A stretch of DNA of 34,390 nucleotides from Thioploca sp. (GCA_030627125.1 DAOUSR010000012.1:1-34390); one strand, 5' to 3'. Positions 17,726 through 25,910 are shown, counted from the stretch's first letter. Notes: a model not told the origin generated them from the sequence alone. Made by a program: numbers and translations.

Positions 17726-18907
17726 ATGAGACCAGCTGCAAGAGAAGTTATCACTCCACGCCCTAAAATGTCCTTAACTATTCCACCAGGCATGGCTCCA
17801 GTAGAATTCTTTAATAGCCCAGCGAATTTAAAAAATTTAGCTGAAGAAAATGGTTTATTTCGTACACCTGAAGACTTATTGATGTATCGTAAGCTAATTG
17901 GACATAGTGTTGAATTTGATACTTCTATAATATTAGATACTTCTAAACGAATTTTAGATCCATTGGGACGACCAGTTAGACGTGACCAAATTCAGCGTAA
18001 GCAAAAAAAAATCTGGAATAAGATGACTCGTATTCTGATCGAATATATGTTAGAAAAGTATCCAGACCCTGCTGAACATCTTGTTCTTAGTGGAGAAGCT
18101 TGCTTAGATGCTACTTGGCCGCTTAATAAACCTGGGGTTCCAAGTATTCGTATGATTCATAACCATTTTATGGTATTTCCGAATCAAAATATAGAATCGG
18201 CAAAATATGCTAATCCAAATGACCAAAATCTAACGGATAGTGGACATCATAGCTTATTTTTACGCCATTTAAGTGGAGTTTACAACGAATTTTTAGAAAT
18301 TTTGGATTTACAAATTTTACAACCAATATCTACAGTAGAATCTTGTCTTAAATTAACTGGTTATCCACAGGGTTTGCCAAGTTGGGAAGTAAAAGGCGGA
18401 ATCGAAAAATTAAAAGATCAATATTTTTGGCATGAATACGAACAGGTATTGTTAGGATTTCTTGATTTTTACAGCACATTTTTTTCCTTAGTCTCCACCG
18501 GCGAGCCTCAAGTACCACCACAAGCCAATTTCCCGCTTCAAATAGGAGAAGTATTATTAGGTAGTGGCAGATTTAGACGGGTAGCCCGTGATTTAAGAGA
18601 ACAAGTTATTAAAGACCCAAAGTTTGCTAATGAAATTCGTTGGCGACCAGCATATAAACAATTATTATATCGAGATGATAAAGGACGTTTAATCGTTACT
18701 ATTTCCCAAAATTCGGTTGGTAATGCAATCACTGAGCTTTTAGGTATAGTGGTAAAAAGAGAGGAAAACGAGGAAGCTTATGCTGCGGCAGAACCGGCTT
18801 TAGTTGGACGTTTATTAGAGGTACGAGAAAGATTTGTTGATGCTAATTTAGGAGAAGTAATAGCTGCCCCTTCTTGGCCAAATGGAGAGTTTATTCCTCG
18901 TTCATAA
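17726..18907 (+). CDS. Unrecognised 393-residue cytoplasmic protein following secA
   Basis: The start at 17726 (MRPAAREVI...) is chosen over an earlier in-frame codon that overlaps secA, because GAGG at 17713-17716 precedes it at good spacing. No signal peptide or membrane segment. The most distinctive block is SGEACLDATWPLNKPGVPSIRMIHNHFMVFPNQN with H145-N-H147, which resembles the HxH core of the HIT/GalT nucleotidyl-transferase fold, but the third histidine of HIT proteins is replaced by Met149. A second histidine pair follows (DSGHHSLFLRHLSGVYNEF). The central part (about 190-270) is helical and aromatic-rich. I do not recognise a family. The 20-base gap to secA suggests co-transcription; a role in secretion is not implied by sequence. 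Confidence 0.75.
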   Translation: MRPAAREVITPRPKMSLTIPPGMAPVEFFNSPANLKNLAEENGLFRTPEDLLMYRKLIGHSVEFDTSIILDTSKRILDPLGRPVRRDQIQRKQKKIWNKMTRILIEYMLEKYPDPAEHLVLSGEACLDATWPLNKPGVPSIRMIHNHFMVFPNQNIESAKYANPNDQNLTDSGHHSLFLRHLSGVYNEFLEILDLQILQPISTVESCLKLTGYPQGLPSWEVKGGIEKLKDQYFWHEYEQVLLGFLDFYSTFFSLVSTGEPQVPPQANFPLQIGEVLLGSGRFRRVARDLREQVIKDPKFANEIRWRPAYKQLLYRDDKGRLIVTISQNSVGNAITELLGIVVKREENEEAYAAAEPALVGRLLEVRERFVDANLGEVIAAPSWPNGEFIPRS

Positions 18908-18970
18908 ATACAATGTAATCCGATATATTTTAAATATTTAACTGATTGTTATATGTGCTGCAAAATTGGA

Positions 18971-19026
18971 TAAAGGATTTACCCCTACAATAATTTATTA
19001 TGTAAGGGCAATCCTTTATGGTTGTC
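18971..19026. repeat. Dispersed palindromic repeat, copy 2 (inverted relative to copy 1)
   Basis: Hairpin with arms ggatttacccctaca (18975-18989) and tgtaagggcaatcc (19001-19014), loop of about 11 AT bases. Its reverse complement matches copy 1 at 10617-10670. It lies between the convergent 393-residue gene and the first TerB/EF-like gene, where it could serve as a bidirectional terminator. Confidence 0.75.
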
Positions 19027-19049
19027 ATTCTGCCATTAAATGCTCAAAA

Positions 19050-19469
19050 TTAGTTAATTGCAGAATACCATTTTGAACCAAACAAACCACCTTCTTTAGC
19101 TTTCCAACCATTAGTTTCCATCATCTGTTTCAGACGTTTTTTAAGTTCATGCTCAGGAATTTTACCTTTGCTGTGAGTCTTAAAAACTGAAACTGCATTT
19201 TCAAATTCCTTCTTATCTACTTTACCATCGTTATTAGCAAACGCTTCCAACACGTCTTTAGCACGATCTTCAGCATCTCGCTCCAAAACCAGATTTTTCT
19301 CAGAAGCTACTTGTCGTATAACAGTCAAGCCTTCTTCCACACCAAAACCTTTGTTAATTCCCTCCTCAAGGATTTTCTTTTCCTCTTGACGGTCAATATA
19401 TTGATCATCAAAAACTTGCAACATAATGTAATCAACAAACTGTTTTTTTACTTCTTCTGAAACTGCCAT
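19050..19469 (-). CDS. TerB/EF-hand-like small helical protein, paralogue 1
   Basis: A 139-residue all-helical, charged, cytoplasmic protein, one of three tandem paralogues. Two loops resemble degenerate EF-hand/TerB loops: FDDQYIDRQEEKKIL (20-34; acidic D22, D26, E29) and FANNDGKVDKKEF (77-89; D81, G82, E88). Position 1 is not acidic in either, so calcium binding is uncertain. The conserved tail reads KQMMETNGWKAKEGGLFGSKWYSAIN. Ribosome site AAGGGG before the ATG. Separated from paralogue 2 by about 110 bases, so it may have its own promoter. The family name is a tentative analogy to TerB (tellurite-resistance-like) domains. Confidence 0.65.
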   Translation of the reverse strand: MAVSEEVKKQFVDYIMLQVFDDQYIDRQEEKKILEEGINKGFGVEEGLTVIRQVASEKNLVLERDAEDRAKDVLEAFANNDGKVDKKEFENAVSVFKTHSKGKIPEHELKKRLKQMMETNGWKAKEGGLFGSKWYSAIN

Positions 19470-19578
19470 AAATCAACCCCTTATTTAAGTGAATCTAATT
19501 AACTAAACATTTATAATACTTTATCATACTATAAATTATTAGTTGAGAAAAATTAAGCTTACTCTTTGAATATTTAAA

Positions 19579-19983
19579 TCAAATAGTTGTATACCATTTA
19601 ATACCAAACAATCCACTAGCTTGCCAACCATTAGTCTCCATCATTTGCTTCAATCGCTGTTTTATTTCTGGATCAGGAATTTTACCTTTACAAGCGGTTT
19701 TAAATACAGCAAAAGCTTCTTCAAATTCCTTTTTTATTATCTTACCATCAGCAACTGCATTTTCAAGCACAGCTTTAGCCTTATCTTCAACATCCCGTTC
19801 TATTACTAAACCTTTTTCGGCAGCTATTTCACGAATAAGTGCAAGACTATCGCCAACACTAATATCGTTTTTTACTCCAACTTCAAGAATGCGTTTTTCT
19901 TCTTGCCGGTCAATATATTTATCGTCAAATCCTTGTAATGCGATAAATTCTACAAACTGGTTACGAATACTTTCTGAAACCAT
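19579..19983 (-). CDS. TerB/EF-hand-like small helical protein, paralogue 2
   Basis: A 134-residue paralogue of its two neighbours. The start at 19983 (MVSESIRNQFVEF) is set by alignment with the siblings and by GAGAGG eight bases upstream; an earlier start would overlap the stop of paralogue 3. The first loop FDDKYIDRQEEKRIL is nearly invariant; the second (NAVADGKIIKKEF) keeps D, G and E but has lost other acidic positions. The C-terminus is shortened (NGWQASGLFGIKWYTTI, lacking the KEGG insert). It follows paralogue 3 by 15 bases and is surely co-transcribed with it. Confidence 0.65.
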   Translation of the reverse strand: MVSESIRNQFVEFIALQGFDDKYIDRQEEKRILEVGVKNDISVGDSLALIREIAAEKGLVIERDVEDKAKAVLENAVADGKIIKKEFEEAFAVFKTACKGKIPDPEIKQRLKQMMETNGWQASGLFGIKWYTTI

Positions 19984-19998
19984 ATCTATACCTCTCAA

Positions 19999-20412
19999 TT
20001 AAATTTCTGAAAACCATTTTGAACCAAATAATCCGCCTTCTTTAACTTTCCAATAGTTGTTCGCTATTATTTTCTTAACTCGTTTTTTTATTTCAGGATC
20101 AGGTACTTTACCTTTACAAACTGATCGAAACAATATTAAAGCCGTTTCAAAAGCTTTTTTATTAATATTTCCATCATTAATTATAAATTGCTCCAAAAAC
20201 TCTTTGGTACGTTCTTCCACATCTCTTTCAATTACAAAATCCTTTGAATAAGCGGTTTCTCGCATAATAGCAATTCCTTCATCGACACTAATACCGTTCT
20301 TTATTCCTTCTGCAAGAATCTTTTTTTCTTCTTGTCGGTCAATATATTGGTCATCAAAAACTTGTAACATGATGAATTCAACAAGTTGCTTTTTATTTAT
20401 TTCTGAAACCAT
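19999..20412 (-). CDS. TerB/EF-hand-like small helical protein, paralogue 3
   Basis: A 137-residue paralogue, first in the transcribed order. It carries FDDQYIDRQEEKKIL and a weakened second loop (FIINDGNINKKAF) in which the position-12 glutamate is alanine. Conserved C-terminus YWKVKEGGLFGSKWFSEI. Ribosome site AGAGAT. Directly upstream of its start lies the decayed tail of a further copy. The three siblings differ mainly in the second loop and central helix, suggesting diverged partners or ligands. Confidence 0.65.
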   Translation of the reverse strand: MVSEINKKQLVEFIMLQVFDDQYIDRQEEKKILAEGIKNGISVDEGIAIMRETAYSKDFVIERDVEERTKEFLEQFIINDGNINKKAFETALILFRSVCKGKVPDPEIKKRVKKIIANNYWKVKEGGLFGSKWFSEI

Positions 20413-20427
20413 ATTTATATCTCTTAA

Positions 20428-20460
20428 TTAAATTTTTGAAAACAATTTTGAACTAAACGG
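20428..20460 (-). pseudogene. Stub of a fourth TerB/EF-like copy (last ~10 codons)
   Basis: Read on the minus strand this stretch gives FSSKLFSKI-stop, matching the end of paralogue 3 (FGSKWFSEI-stop). The DNA from the preceding ctct-aattaaattt through ttttgaac aligns with the paralogue 2/3 junction near 19991-20036 with only a few differences. Beyond 20461 the similarity ends. This marks the duplication boundary and shows the array was once longer. Confidence 0.6.
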
Positions 20461-20713
20461 TATATAGCATTTTCCACTTGAATGAGTTATATCAATACAA
20501 ATTAAGAAGTTGATAAGAGTCTATTATACTTTCTTTCACTGATATACTGTATATGGTTTGTAAGCTTAATAACTATCATTAAATTATAGATATTCAAAGA
20601 ACGTTAAACTATAAATTTAAAATTTTAAGATAAAATTCGGATTTTTACTAAAAAATAATGTTATTGGTATAATTTACAAGTTAATTGCATTCTATATTTT
20701 AAAATAAGTTTAT
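20461..20713. other. Gene-free AT-rich spacer between the flavoprotein gene and the TerB/EF-like array
   Basis: About 250 bases with no credible coding sequence. Several minus-strand TATAAT-like hexamers occur, as expected in such AT-rich DNA. The promoter for paralogues 3 and 2 is probably here but cannot be assigned by eye. Confidence 0.4.
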
Positions 20714-22237
20714 TTAAATTTCCTGATTTCCAAGAACTTGATTAGCACAAAGCCATCCACTCATTATTGCTCCGGTAAAACCACCTCCTGGGTTTGTCCA
20801 TGCTGACGCAAAATAAAGACCTTTTACTGGTGATTTTATTCTGGTTCTAAAAAGCCCAGCTTGTTTTGGTATTTGAGCATAACCATAAGCTGTACCATGA
20901 GGGTTAAGCGTATATCTTTTAATCGTCTTAGGAGTTCCAACTTCACACCATTCAATTTCCTTGTCTATGCCGGGTATAAGTTGCTCTAATTTATCTCTAA
21001 AAATCTTGACCACTTGATTTTTTTTAATTTTGTATTCCTCATAACTCAAATTTTCCCAATCAGCAAGATAATCAACCGTACAAATTGCCCCAACACTTTT
21101 ACCGAACGGTGCCAGCCCAGATTCTATCTGGCTATAATCTATAAAAACATAACTTCTGTCAGCAAAATTACCATGAAAATTTACTATCATATCTTTTAAT
21201 TCTTTAACATTGTCATCAAATACAAACGTGGAATAATGTTTATTCCCTAATTCCTTCGGCTCTTTATTAAACCCAAAATAAATAGTGAGCAATGAACAAG
21301 CTTTTTGTAGTTTTTTAAATTTATTCACTTGAACTTTCTTCTCTGAAAGCATATCAATTACATTGGGAATAGCAGCATTAGCAATAATTACCTTTGCATT
21401 AATAGTTTTTATTTCTATAGCACTTTTACGGTTTTGTTTATAATTTACTCCAATCGCTTTGTTATTTTTCATAATAATACCAGTTACTAAATGCTGAAGT
21501 AATACTTCGCCTCCATTATCTTTAATAACTTTCGCCAAATAATCAGATAGTTTTTGAGAGCCACCTTTTATATAAGCTCCACCCTTATAATATCCAGCTT
21601 GAGGAACCGAAAAATAGATGAGTGACATGCTATAAGGATTGTCGTGATAATAGCCCAAATTAGCCGCTAAAATAAGCTTTAAGTCTTCGTTATTTATAAT
21701 TGAATCTAGATATTTGCCCAAAGTAGCATAAGTATTGAAAGCAAGATGTGGAAAGATAGCTGGAAATATTGGTATAAGTATATCAAGCTTCCATCTATGA
21801 CACCATAATGGAAAAGTTCTATTTGCTTCTTTTCGTATAGCAAAGATTTTATGAAAAAATTTCTTAATTCCCTTTTCTTCTGCTGGAAATTGTTTGGTCA
21901 ACAATTCGATAGCTTGTTCAACATTATCTGGAATAATTATATCTATCTGATTGTTTTTAAAGCGATAAAACTCTGGAAGTTTTAAGAACTCTATATGTTC
22001 AAATACACCTAAATCCTTAAAAATTTTCTGTTTGGGATCGGTCTTATCATAAATACCATCCATCTCATGGAGACCAACTTCCATGGTAAATTCATTTCTT
22101 GTAAAAGTAGTAGCACAACCACCTGGGATATTATGTTGCTCAAGCAATAGAACCTGTTTACCTTCTTTCGCAAGTTTAGCTCCAGCAACAAGTCCACCCA
22201 AACCACCACCTATAATAATTATGTCATGATCTGGCAT
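20714..22237 (-). CDS. CrtI / retinol-saturase-type FAD-dependent oxidoreductase
   Basis: A 507-residue flavoprotein. N-terminal dinucleotide-binding fold IIIIGGGLGGLVAGAKLAKEGKQVLLLEQHNIPGGCATTF (5-44) with the GxGxxG...E pattern and the GGxxxTF substrate-side motif of phytoene-desaturase relatives; the C-terminal FAD motif GLYFASAWTNPGGGFTGAIMSGWLCANQVL (about 470-500) is characteristic. The family includes carotene desaturases/isomerases and all-trans-retinol 13,14-reductases; the exact substrate cannot be read. No crtB, crtE or other carotenoid gene is nearby. Good ribosome site (AGGA). It lies 63 bases after a DUF2141 gene on the same strand. Confidence 0.85.
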   Translation of the reverse strand: MPDHDIIIIGGGLGGLVAGAKLAKEGKQVLLLEQHNIPGGCATTFTRNEFTMEVGLHEMDGIYDKTDPKQKIFKDLGVFEHIEFLKLPEFYRFKNNQIDIIIPDNVEQAIELLTKQFPAEEKGIKKFFHKIFAIRKEANRTFPLWCHRWKLDILIPIFPAIFPHLAFNTYATLGKYLDSIINNEDLKLILAANLGYYHDNPYSMSLIYFSVPQAGYYKGGAYIKGGSQKLSDYLAKVIKDNGGEVLLQHLVTGIIMKNNKAIGVNYKQNRKSAIEIKTINAKVIIANAAIPNVIDMLSEKKVQVNKFKKLQKACSLLTIYFGFNKEPKELGNKHYSTFVFDDNVKELKDMIVNFHGNFADRSYVFIDYSQIESGLAPFGKSVGAICTVDYLADWENLSYEEYKIKKNQVVKIFRDKLEQLIPGIDKEIEWCEVGTPKTIKRYTLNPHGTAYGYAQIPKQAGLFRTRIKSPVKGLYFASAWTNPGGGFTGAIMSGWLCANQVLGNQEI

Positions 22238-22300
22238 GTTTTTTCCTATTTTTCAGAATTTTTATAATCCAATTTTTTATATACTTTTATGAATTGGAAA

Positions 22301-22708
22301 TTAATCTATAACTATTAATACTTCTTGCTCATCAGTTTTTAAAGTAAACATAGCATCCAAAAAATCTGGCTTTCCAAACGTTCTTTTACCACTAAACCCA
22401 TATTTTTCTTTTGGAATTCCAAAAAAATTCTTATCTAAAATTCCATTTGAATTAGTGTCTTGAAATATTGCAACTGCATAATTACCATTTGTCAAATCAG
22501 TAAAATTTACTTCTAAAGTGAAATTTTCACTAACCAAAATTTTCCCTATTTTCGGTTCTCCATTAGGAAATTCTTCTTGATTATCAAAAAGACCAATATG
22601 AACTTTACCTTTGTTAATATCTATTCCATTAATCACTAATTTAATGTCATTTGCGATTGATAACTCTACAAAACTCAAAAAAAACATTAAAATAATTATT
22701 TGTTTCAT
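22301..22708 (-). CDS. DUF2141 secreted protein
   Basis: A 135-residue protein with a signal peptide (MKQIIILMFFLSFVELSIA-N) and a transthyretin-like beta sandwich of the DUF2141 family. Diagnostic sequence: KGKVHIGLFDNQEEFPNG, LTNGNYAVAIFQDTNSNGILDKNFFGIPKEKYGFS and a final strand EVLIVI. The DTNSNGILD segment looks like a calcium-binding loop. Function of the family is unknown. Position between the PilZ hybrid and the CrtI-type flavoprotein, 63 bases from each, suggests an operon. Periplasmic or outer-membrane location is inferred from the signal peptide. Confidence 0.85.
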   Translation of the reverse strand: MKQIIILMFFLSFVELSIANDIKLVINGIDINKGKVHIGLFDNQEEFPNGEPKIGKILVSENFTLEVNFTDLTNGNYAVAIFQDTNSNGILDKNFFGIPKEKYGFSGKRTFGKPDFLDAMFTLKTDEQEVLIVID

Positions 22709-22771
22709 ATACCTTTATTCCAAAAATTGAGAATTATTCATTTCCTACAACCATTTAATTTAAACTTATAC

Positions 22772-23362
22772 TCACCAAGAATTATTTCCCGGTTCTGGTA
22801 AAGCATTAATGTCAATTTGACCATTATTTTGTATTGGTAACGCTTTTATAACCATAAAAATTGCTGGTATATTTTCGTTTGGTAACATGCGTAATAAATA
22901 TTTATACAAACGACCAGTAATTACCCGTTGTAAAATTTTTAAAAAACCTTGAGTATTAAGAATATAATTTACGCTTTGTTCAACATTTTTTTGTTCATCA
23001 GCATCAATAATTAATTGAACTCCAGCTTTGCCATTTCGACACCAAGCTATCTTTCCAGCTAACCATTTTTCTTCAGTTTTGCCGGGTAAACGTACATACA
23101 AACTGACCTCTTCATCTTTTTCCAAAGAAGTGGCTCCTATAACACATAAGCCATTATAAGATATATCTTCCGTGTGTATAGTTTGTTCATCGTGAGCAGA
23201 TTTTAATAAACAGGAACTGTGGTAGGGTAATCTATCTGGAATAAGTCCAGACACAATATAGGCTACCAATACATTAGGTAGAAATTCAATCACCACAGTT
23301 TCTTGTACATCTGGATGCTGATTTAGAATTTTTTCAATTTCTTTAAAATTAGTATTAGACAT
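22772..23362 (-). CDS. PilZ domain inserted in an NRPS-type adenylation C-terminal subdomain
   Basis: A 196-residue protein of unusual build. Residues 7-37 (FKEIEKILNQHPDVQETVVIEFLPNVLVAYIV; first half) match the start of the AMP-binding C-terminal subdomain (normally IEAxLxxHPxVxEAVV...LVAYVV). Residues about 50-135 are PilZ-like, with D66-I-S68-YNG71 (D/NxSxxG), two strands (VSLYVRLPG; WLAGKIAWC) and GKAGVQL. Residues 152-191 (YKYLLRMLPNENIPAIFMVIKALPIQNNGQIDINALPEP) complete the adenylation subdomain. The A10 catalytic lysine (NGKxD) is Q182, and the PilZ arginine pair RxxxR is R44-LPY-H48, so neither enzyme activity nor canonical c-di-GMP binding is expected. Twelve bases after rfbC, in the same operon. 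No large adenylation domain is nearby. Confidence 0.75.
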   Translation of the reverse strand: MSNTNFKEIEKILNQHPDVQETVVIEFLPNVLVAYIVSGLIPDRLPYHSSCLLKSAHDEQTIHTEDISYNGLCVIGATSLEKDEEVSLYVRLPGKTEEKWLAGKIAWCRNGKAGVQLIIDADEQKNVEQSVNYILNTQGFLKILQRVITGRLYKYLLRMLPNENIPAIFMVIKALPIQNNGQIDINALPEPGNNSW

Positions 23363-23374
23363 TTTCTTTTTGAT

Positions 23375-23908
23375 TTATAATAACAAATCTTTAAAATACA
23401 TAGCATTGGAATCTTTATCTGATAAAACAGGTTCAGTCACCGGCCATTGAATTCCAATTTCTGGATCATCCCAACGAATAGAACCTTCATCTTCTGGATG
23501 ATAATATTCGGTGCATTTATAATGAAAATCGGCAGTCTCCGAAATCACACAAAAACCATGAGCTAAACCAGGTGGTACATAAAATTGAGTATGTTTTTCG
23601 GCTGACAAAGTAATCCCTACCCATTGACCATAAGTTGGAGAATTTTGCCGAATATCAACTGCAACATCAAATACAGAACCTTGAGTTACTTTAACTAATT
23701 TACCTTGAGGATATTGTTTTTGAAAATGTAAACCACGCAACACTCCTTTCGCAGAATGAGAATGATTATCCTGTACAAACGACTCAATGATTCCAGCTTC
23801 AGCATATCTTTTAGCATTAAAAGTTTCTAAAAAAAATCCTCTGGCATCACCAAATACTTTCGGTTCTATAATTAATACCCCAGCAATTTTAGTTTTGGTT
23901 ACTTTCAT
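23375..23908 (-). CDS. rfbC: dTDP-4-dehydrorhamnose 3,5-epimerase
   Basis: Third step of dTDP-L-rhamnose synthesis. A 177-residue cupin enzyme of standard length. Recognisable blocks: IEPKVFGDARGFFLETFNAKRY, FVQDNHSHSAKGVLRGLHFQKQYPQGKLVKVTQGSVFDVAVDIR with the catalytic His in RGLHFQ, and YVPPGLAHGFCVISETADFHYKCTEYYHPEDEGSIRWDDPEIGI. It begins immediately after the rfbA stop. The ribosome site (GGAA) lies inside the rfbA end. The reductase gene rfbD is not in the window. Confidence 0.96.
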   Translation of the reverse strand: MKVTKTKIAGVLIIEPKVFGDARGFFLETFNAKRYAEAGIIESFVQDNHSHSAKGVLRGLHFQKQYPQGKLVKVTQGSVFDVAVDIRQNSPTYGQWVGITLSAEKHTQFYVPPGLAHGFCVISETADFHYKCTEYYHPEDEGSIRWDDPEIGIQWPVTEPVLSDKDSNAMYFKDLLL

Positions 23909-24781
23909 TTAGATTCCATAAGTTAATATATAGTTAAGATAATTTCCATAACTGCTTTTTTGCAAAGGTTTAGCTAAATTTTGCAATTGCTCGGTAGTGA
24001 TATAACCTTTCCGCCAAGCAATTTCTTCTGGGCATGCAATTTTAAGTCCTTGCCTTTTTTCAATAGTTTCTACAAATGAAGATGCTTCTAATAATGACTC
24101 GTGCGTGCCAGTATCTAACCAAGCCATACCTCGTCCCATCTTTTCCACTTGTAATTTATTATTTTGCAAATAAACGTTATTAACGTCAGTAATTTCTAAT
24201 TCACCTCTAGCCGAAGGTTGAATAGTTTTAGCTATCTGCACTATATCATGATCATAAAAATATAAACCAGTTACCGCATAATTAGATTTTGGTTGGTTAG
24301 GTTTTTCTTCCAAACTAATCGCAATATCATTTGCATCAAATTCAACTACTCCGTAACGTTCTGGGTCGTGAACTCGATATGCAAACACAACTGCACCATC
24401 GGTTAAAATTGCTGATTTTTGTAGTTTATTTTGTAAATCATGCCCATAAAATATATTATCGCCCAATACTAATGTACAAGCTGAATTAGCAATAAATGAC
24501 TCACCAATTATAAATGCCTGAGCTAAACCATCAGGTGACGGTTGAATTGCATAACTTATATTAATACCCCATTGCGTACCATCGCCCAATAATTGCTGAA
24601 ATCTTGGTATATCCTGTGGAGTAGAAATTAATAAAATATCTCTAATCCCTGCTAACATTAAAGTTGTCAACGGATAATAAACCATTGGTTTATCATAAAT
24701 TGGTAATAATTGTTTAGAAATAATTTGAGTAACTGGATATAAACGGGTTCCTGAACCACCTGCTAAAATAATTCCTTTCAT
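23909..24781 (-). CDS. rfbA: Glucose-1-phosphate thymidylyltransferase
   Basis: Makes dTDP-glucose from dTTP and glucose-1-phosphate, the first step of dTDP-sugar synthesis. 290 residues. The nucleotide motif [11 protein letters not shown] (8-18) and [13 protein letters not shown] follow the family exactly, as do [24 protein letters not shown] and [19 protein letters not shown]. Its ATG overlaps the TGA of rfbB by four bases (translational coupling). The product is inhibited by dTDP-rhamnose in known members. Confidence 0.97.
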   Translation of the reverse strand: MKGIILAGGSGTRLYPVTQIISKQLLPIYDKPMVYYPLTTLMLAGIRDILLISTPQDIPRFQQLLGDGTQWGINISYAIQPSPDGLAQAFIIGESFIANSACTLVLGDNIFYGHDLQNKLQKSAILTDGAVVFAYRVHDPERYGVVEFDANDIAISLEEKPNQPKSNYAVTGLYFYDHDIVQIAKTIQPSARGELEITDVNNVYLQNNKLQVEKMGRGMAWLDTGTHESLLEASSFVETIEKRQGLKIACPEEIAWRKGYITTEQLQNLAKPLQKSSYGNYLNYILTYGI

Positions 24782-25824
24782 AATGTGCCTAAACGTTCTC
24801 TTTGATAACTACCATCCACTACTCTTTGACACCAATCCTTATTGTCTAAATACCATTGTACCGTTTTTCGTAAGCCAGTAGCAAATGTTTCTTGTGGTTG
24901 CCAATTTAATTCATTTTGAATTTTAGTAGAATCAATAGCATAACGCAAGTCATGACCTGGTCGATCGGTTACATATGTAATTAAATTTTTATATGGAGCT
25001 GTGCTTGGTACTAATTCATCCAAAATTTCACATAACGTTGTAACTACTTCCATATTAGTTTTTTCATAGTTACCACCAATATTATACACTTCTCCTAATC
25101 TTCCATTTTTTAGCACTGTATATAACGCACTGGTATGATCATCCACATATAGCCAATCACGGATATTTTCACCTTTACCATAAATCGGCAACGGTTTACC
25201 TTCCAAAGCATTGAGAATTATTAATGGAATAAGTTTTTCTGGAAATTGATAAGGACCATAATTATTAGAACAATTGGTTGTAACTACTGGTAAATTAAAA
25301 GTATGAAACCAAGCGCGTACAAGGTGATCTGAAGAAGCTTTACTAGCAGAATATGGTGAATTTGGTTGGTAAGAAGTTGCTTCAGTAAATAGTCCCTCGG
25401 TTCCTAAACTACCATATACTTCATCAGTAGAAATATGCTGAAAACGAAATTCCGATTTAGCTGGCTCAGAAAGAGTAAGCCAATAATTACGAGTTGCTTC
25501 TAATAACGTGTAAGTGCCAATAATATTGGTATTAATAAATTCGGCTGGGCCATCTATAGAACGGTCTACATGTGACTCAGCTGCCAAGTGCATAACAGCG
25601 TCTGGTTGGAATTCGGTAAATATTTTTTGCAAGGCTTTGGCATCGCAAATATCAGTTTGGGAGAAATGATACTGAGGATTATTTATTATAGAAACTAAAG
25701 AATCAAGATTACCTGCATATGTTAGTTTATCAACATTCATAACTATGGTATCAGTAGTGTTAATAAGGTAACGAATAAGTGCAGAACCAATAAAACCAGC
25801 ACCACCAGTAACGATTAGTTTCAA
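24778..25824 (-). CDS. rfbB: dTDP-glucose 4,6-dehydratase, TTG start
   Basis: Second step of dTDP-sugar synthesis; an extended short-chain dehydrogenase with bound NAD. 348 residues. GGAGFIGS near the N-terminus is the NAD motif; [12 protein letters not shown] holds the catalytic Asp-Glu pair; [15 protein letters not shown] is the YxxxK motif; [20 protein letters not shown] follows. The protein begins [13 protein letters not shown] if read literally: the start codon is TTG at 25824-25822, with GAGG eight bases upstream and no ATG or GTG in a position that would fit the family N-terminus. First gene of a minus-strand operon reaching at least to the PilZ hybrid. Confidence 0.96.
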   Translation of the reverse strand: MKLIVTGGAGFIGSALIRYLINTTDTIVMNVDKLTYAGNLDSLVSIINNPQYHFSQTDICDAKALQKIFTEFQPDAVMHLAAESHVDRSIDGPAEFINTNIIGTYTLLEATRNYWLTLSEPAKSEFRFQHISTDEVYGSLGTEGLFTEATSYQPNSPYSASKASSDHLVRAWFHTFNLPVVTTNCSNNYGPYQFPEKLIPLIILNALEGKPLPIYGKGENIRDWLYVDDHTSALYTVLKNGRLGEVYNIGGNYEKTNMEVVTTLCEILDELVPSTAPYKNLITYVTDRPGHDLRYAIDSTKIQNELNWQPQETFATGLRKTVQWYLDNKDWCQRVVDGSYQRERLGTL

Positions 25825-25846
25825 ATTTGAATCCTCTTAAAAATAA

Positions 25847-25884
25847 TTAAAAAAAATGCGATGCTCTGTTAAGAACACCGCATT
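25847..25884 (-). terminator. Intrinsic terminator of the OmpA-family gene
   Basis: Read on the minus strand, AATGCGGTG pairs with CATCGCATT (one G-U wobble) across a 12-base loop and is followed by TTTTTTAATTATTTTT. It lies about 27 bases after the OmpA-family stop and just before the rfbB ribosome site, so it separates the two transcripts. Confidence 0.75.
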
Positions 25885-25910
25885 GCACTGTACCTTATAG
25901 GCTGTTTAAC

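Noticed and set aside
22772-23362. Intact NRPS module or acyl-CoA ligase
   Set aside because: Only the C-terminal subdomain is present, A8 and the large N-terminal domain are missing and the A10 lysine is Gln.
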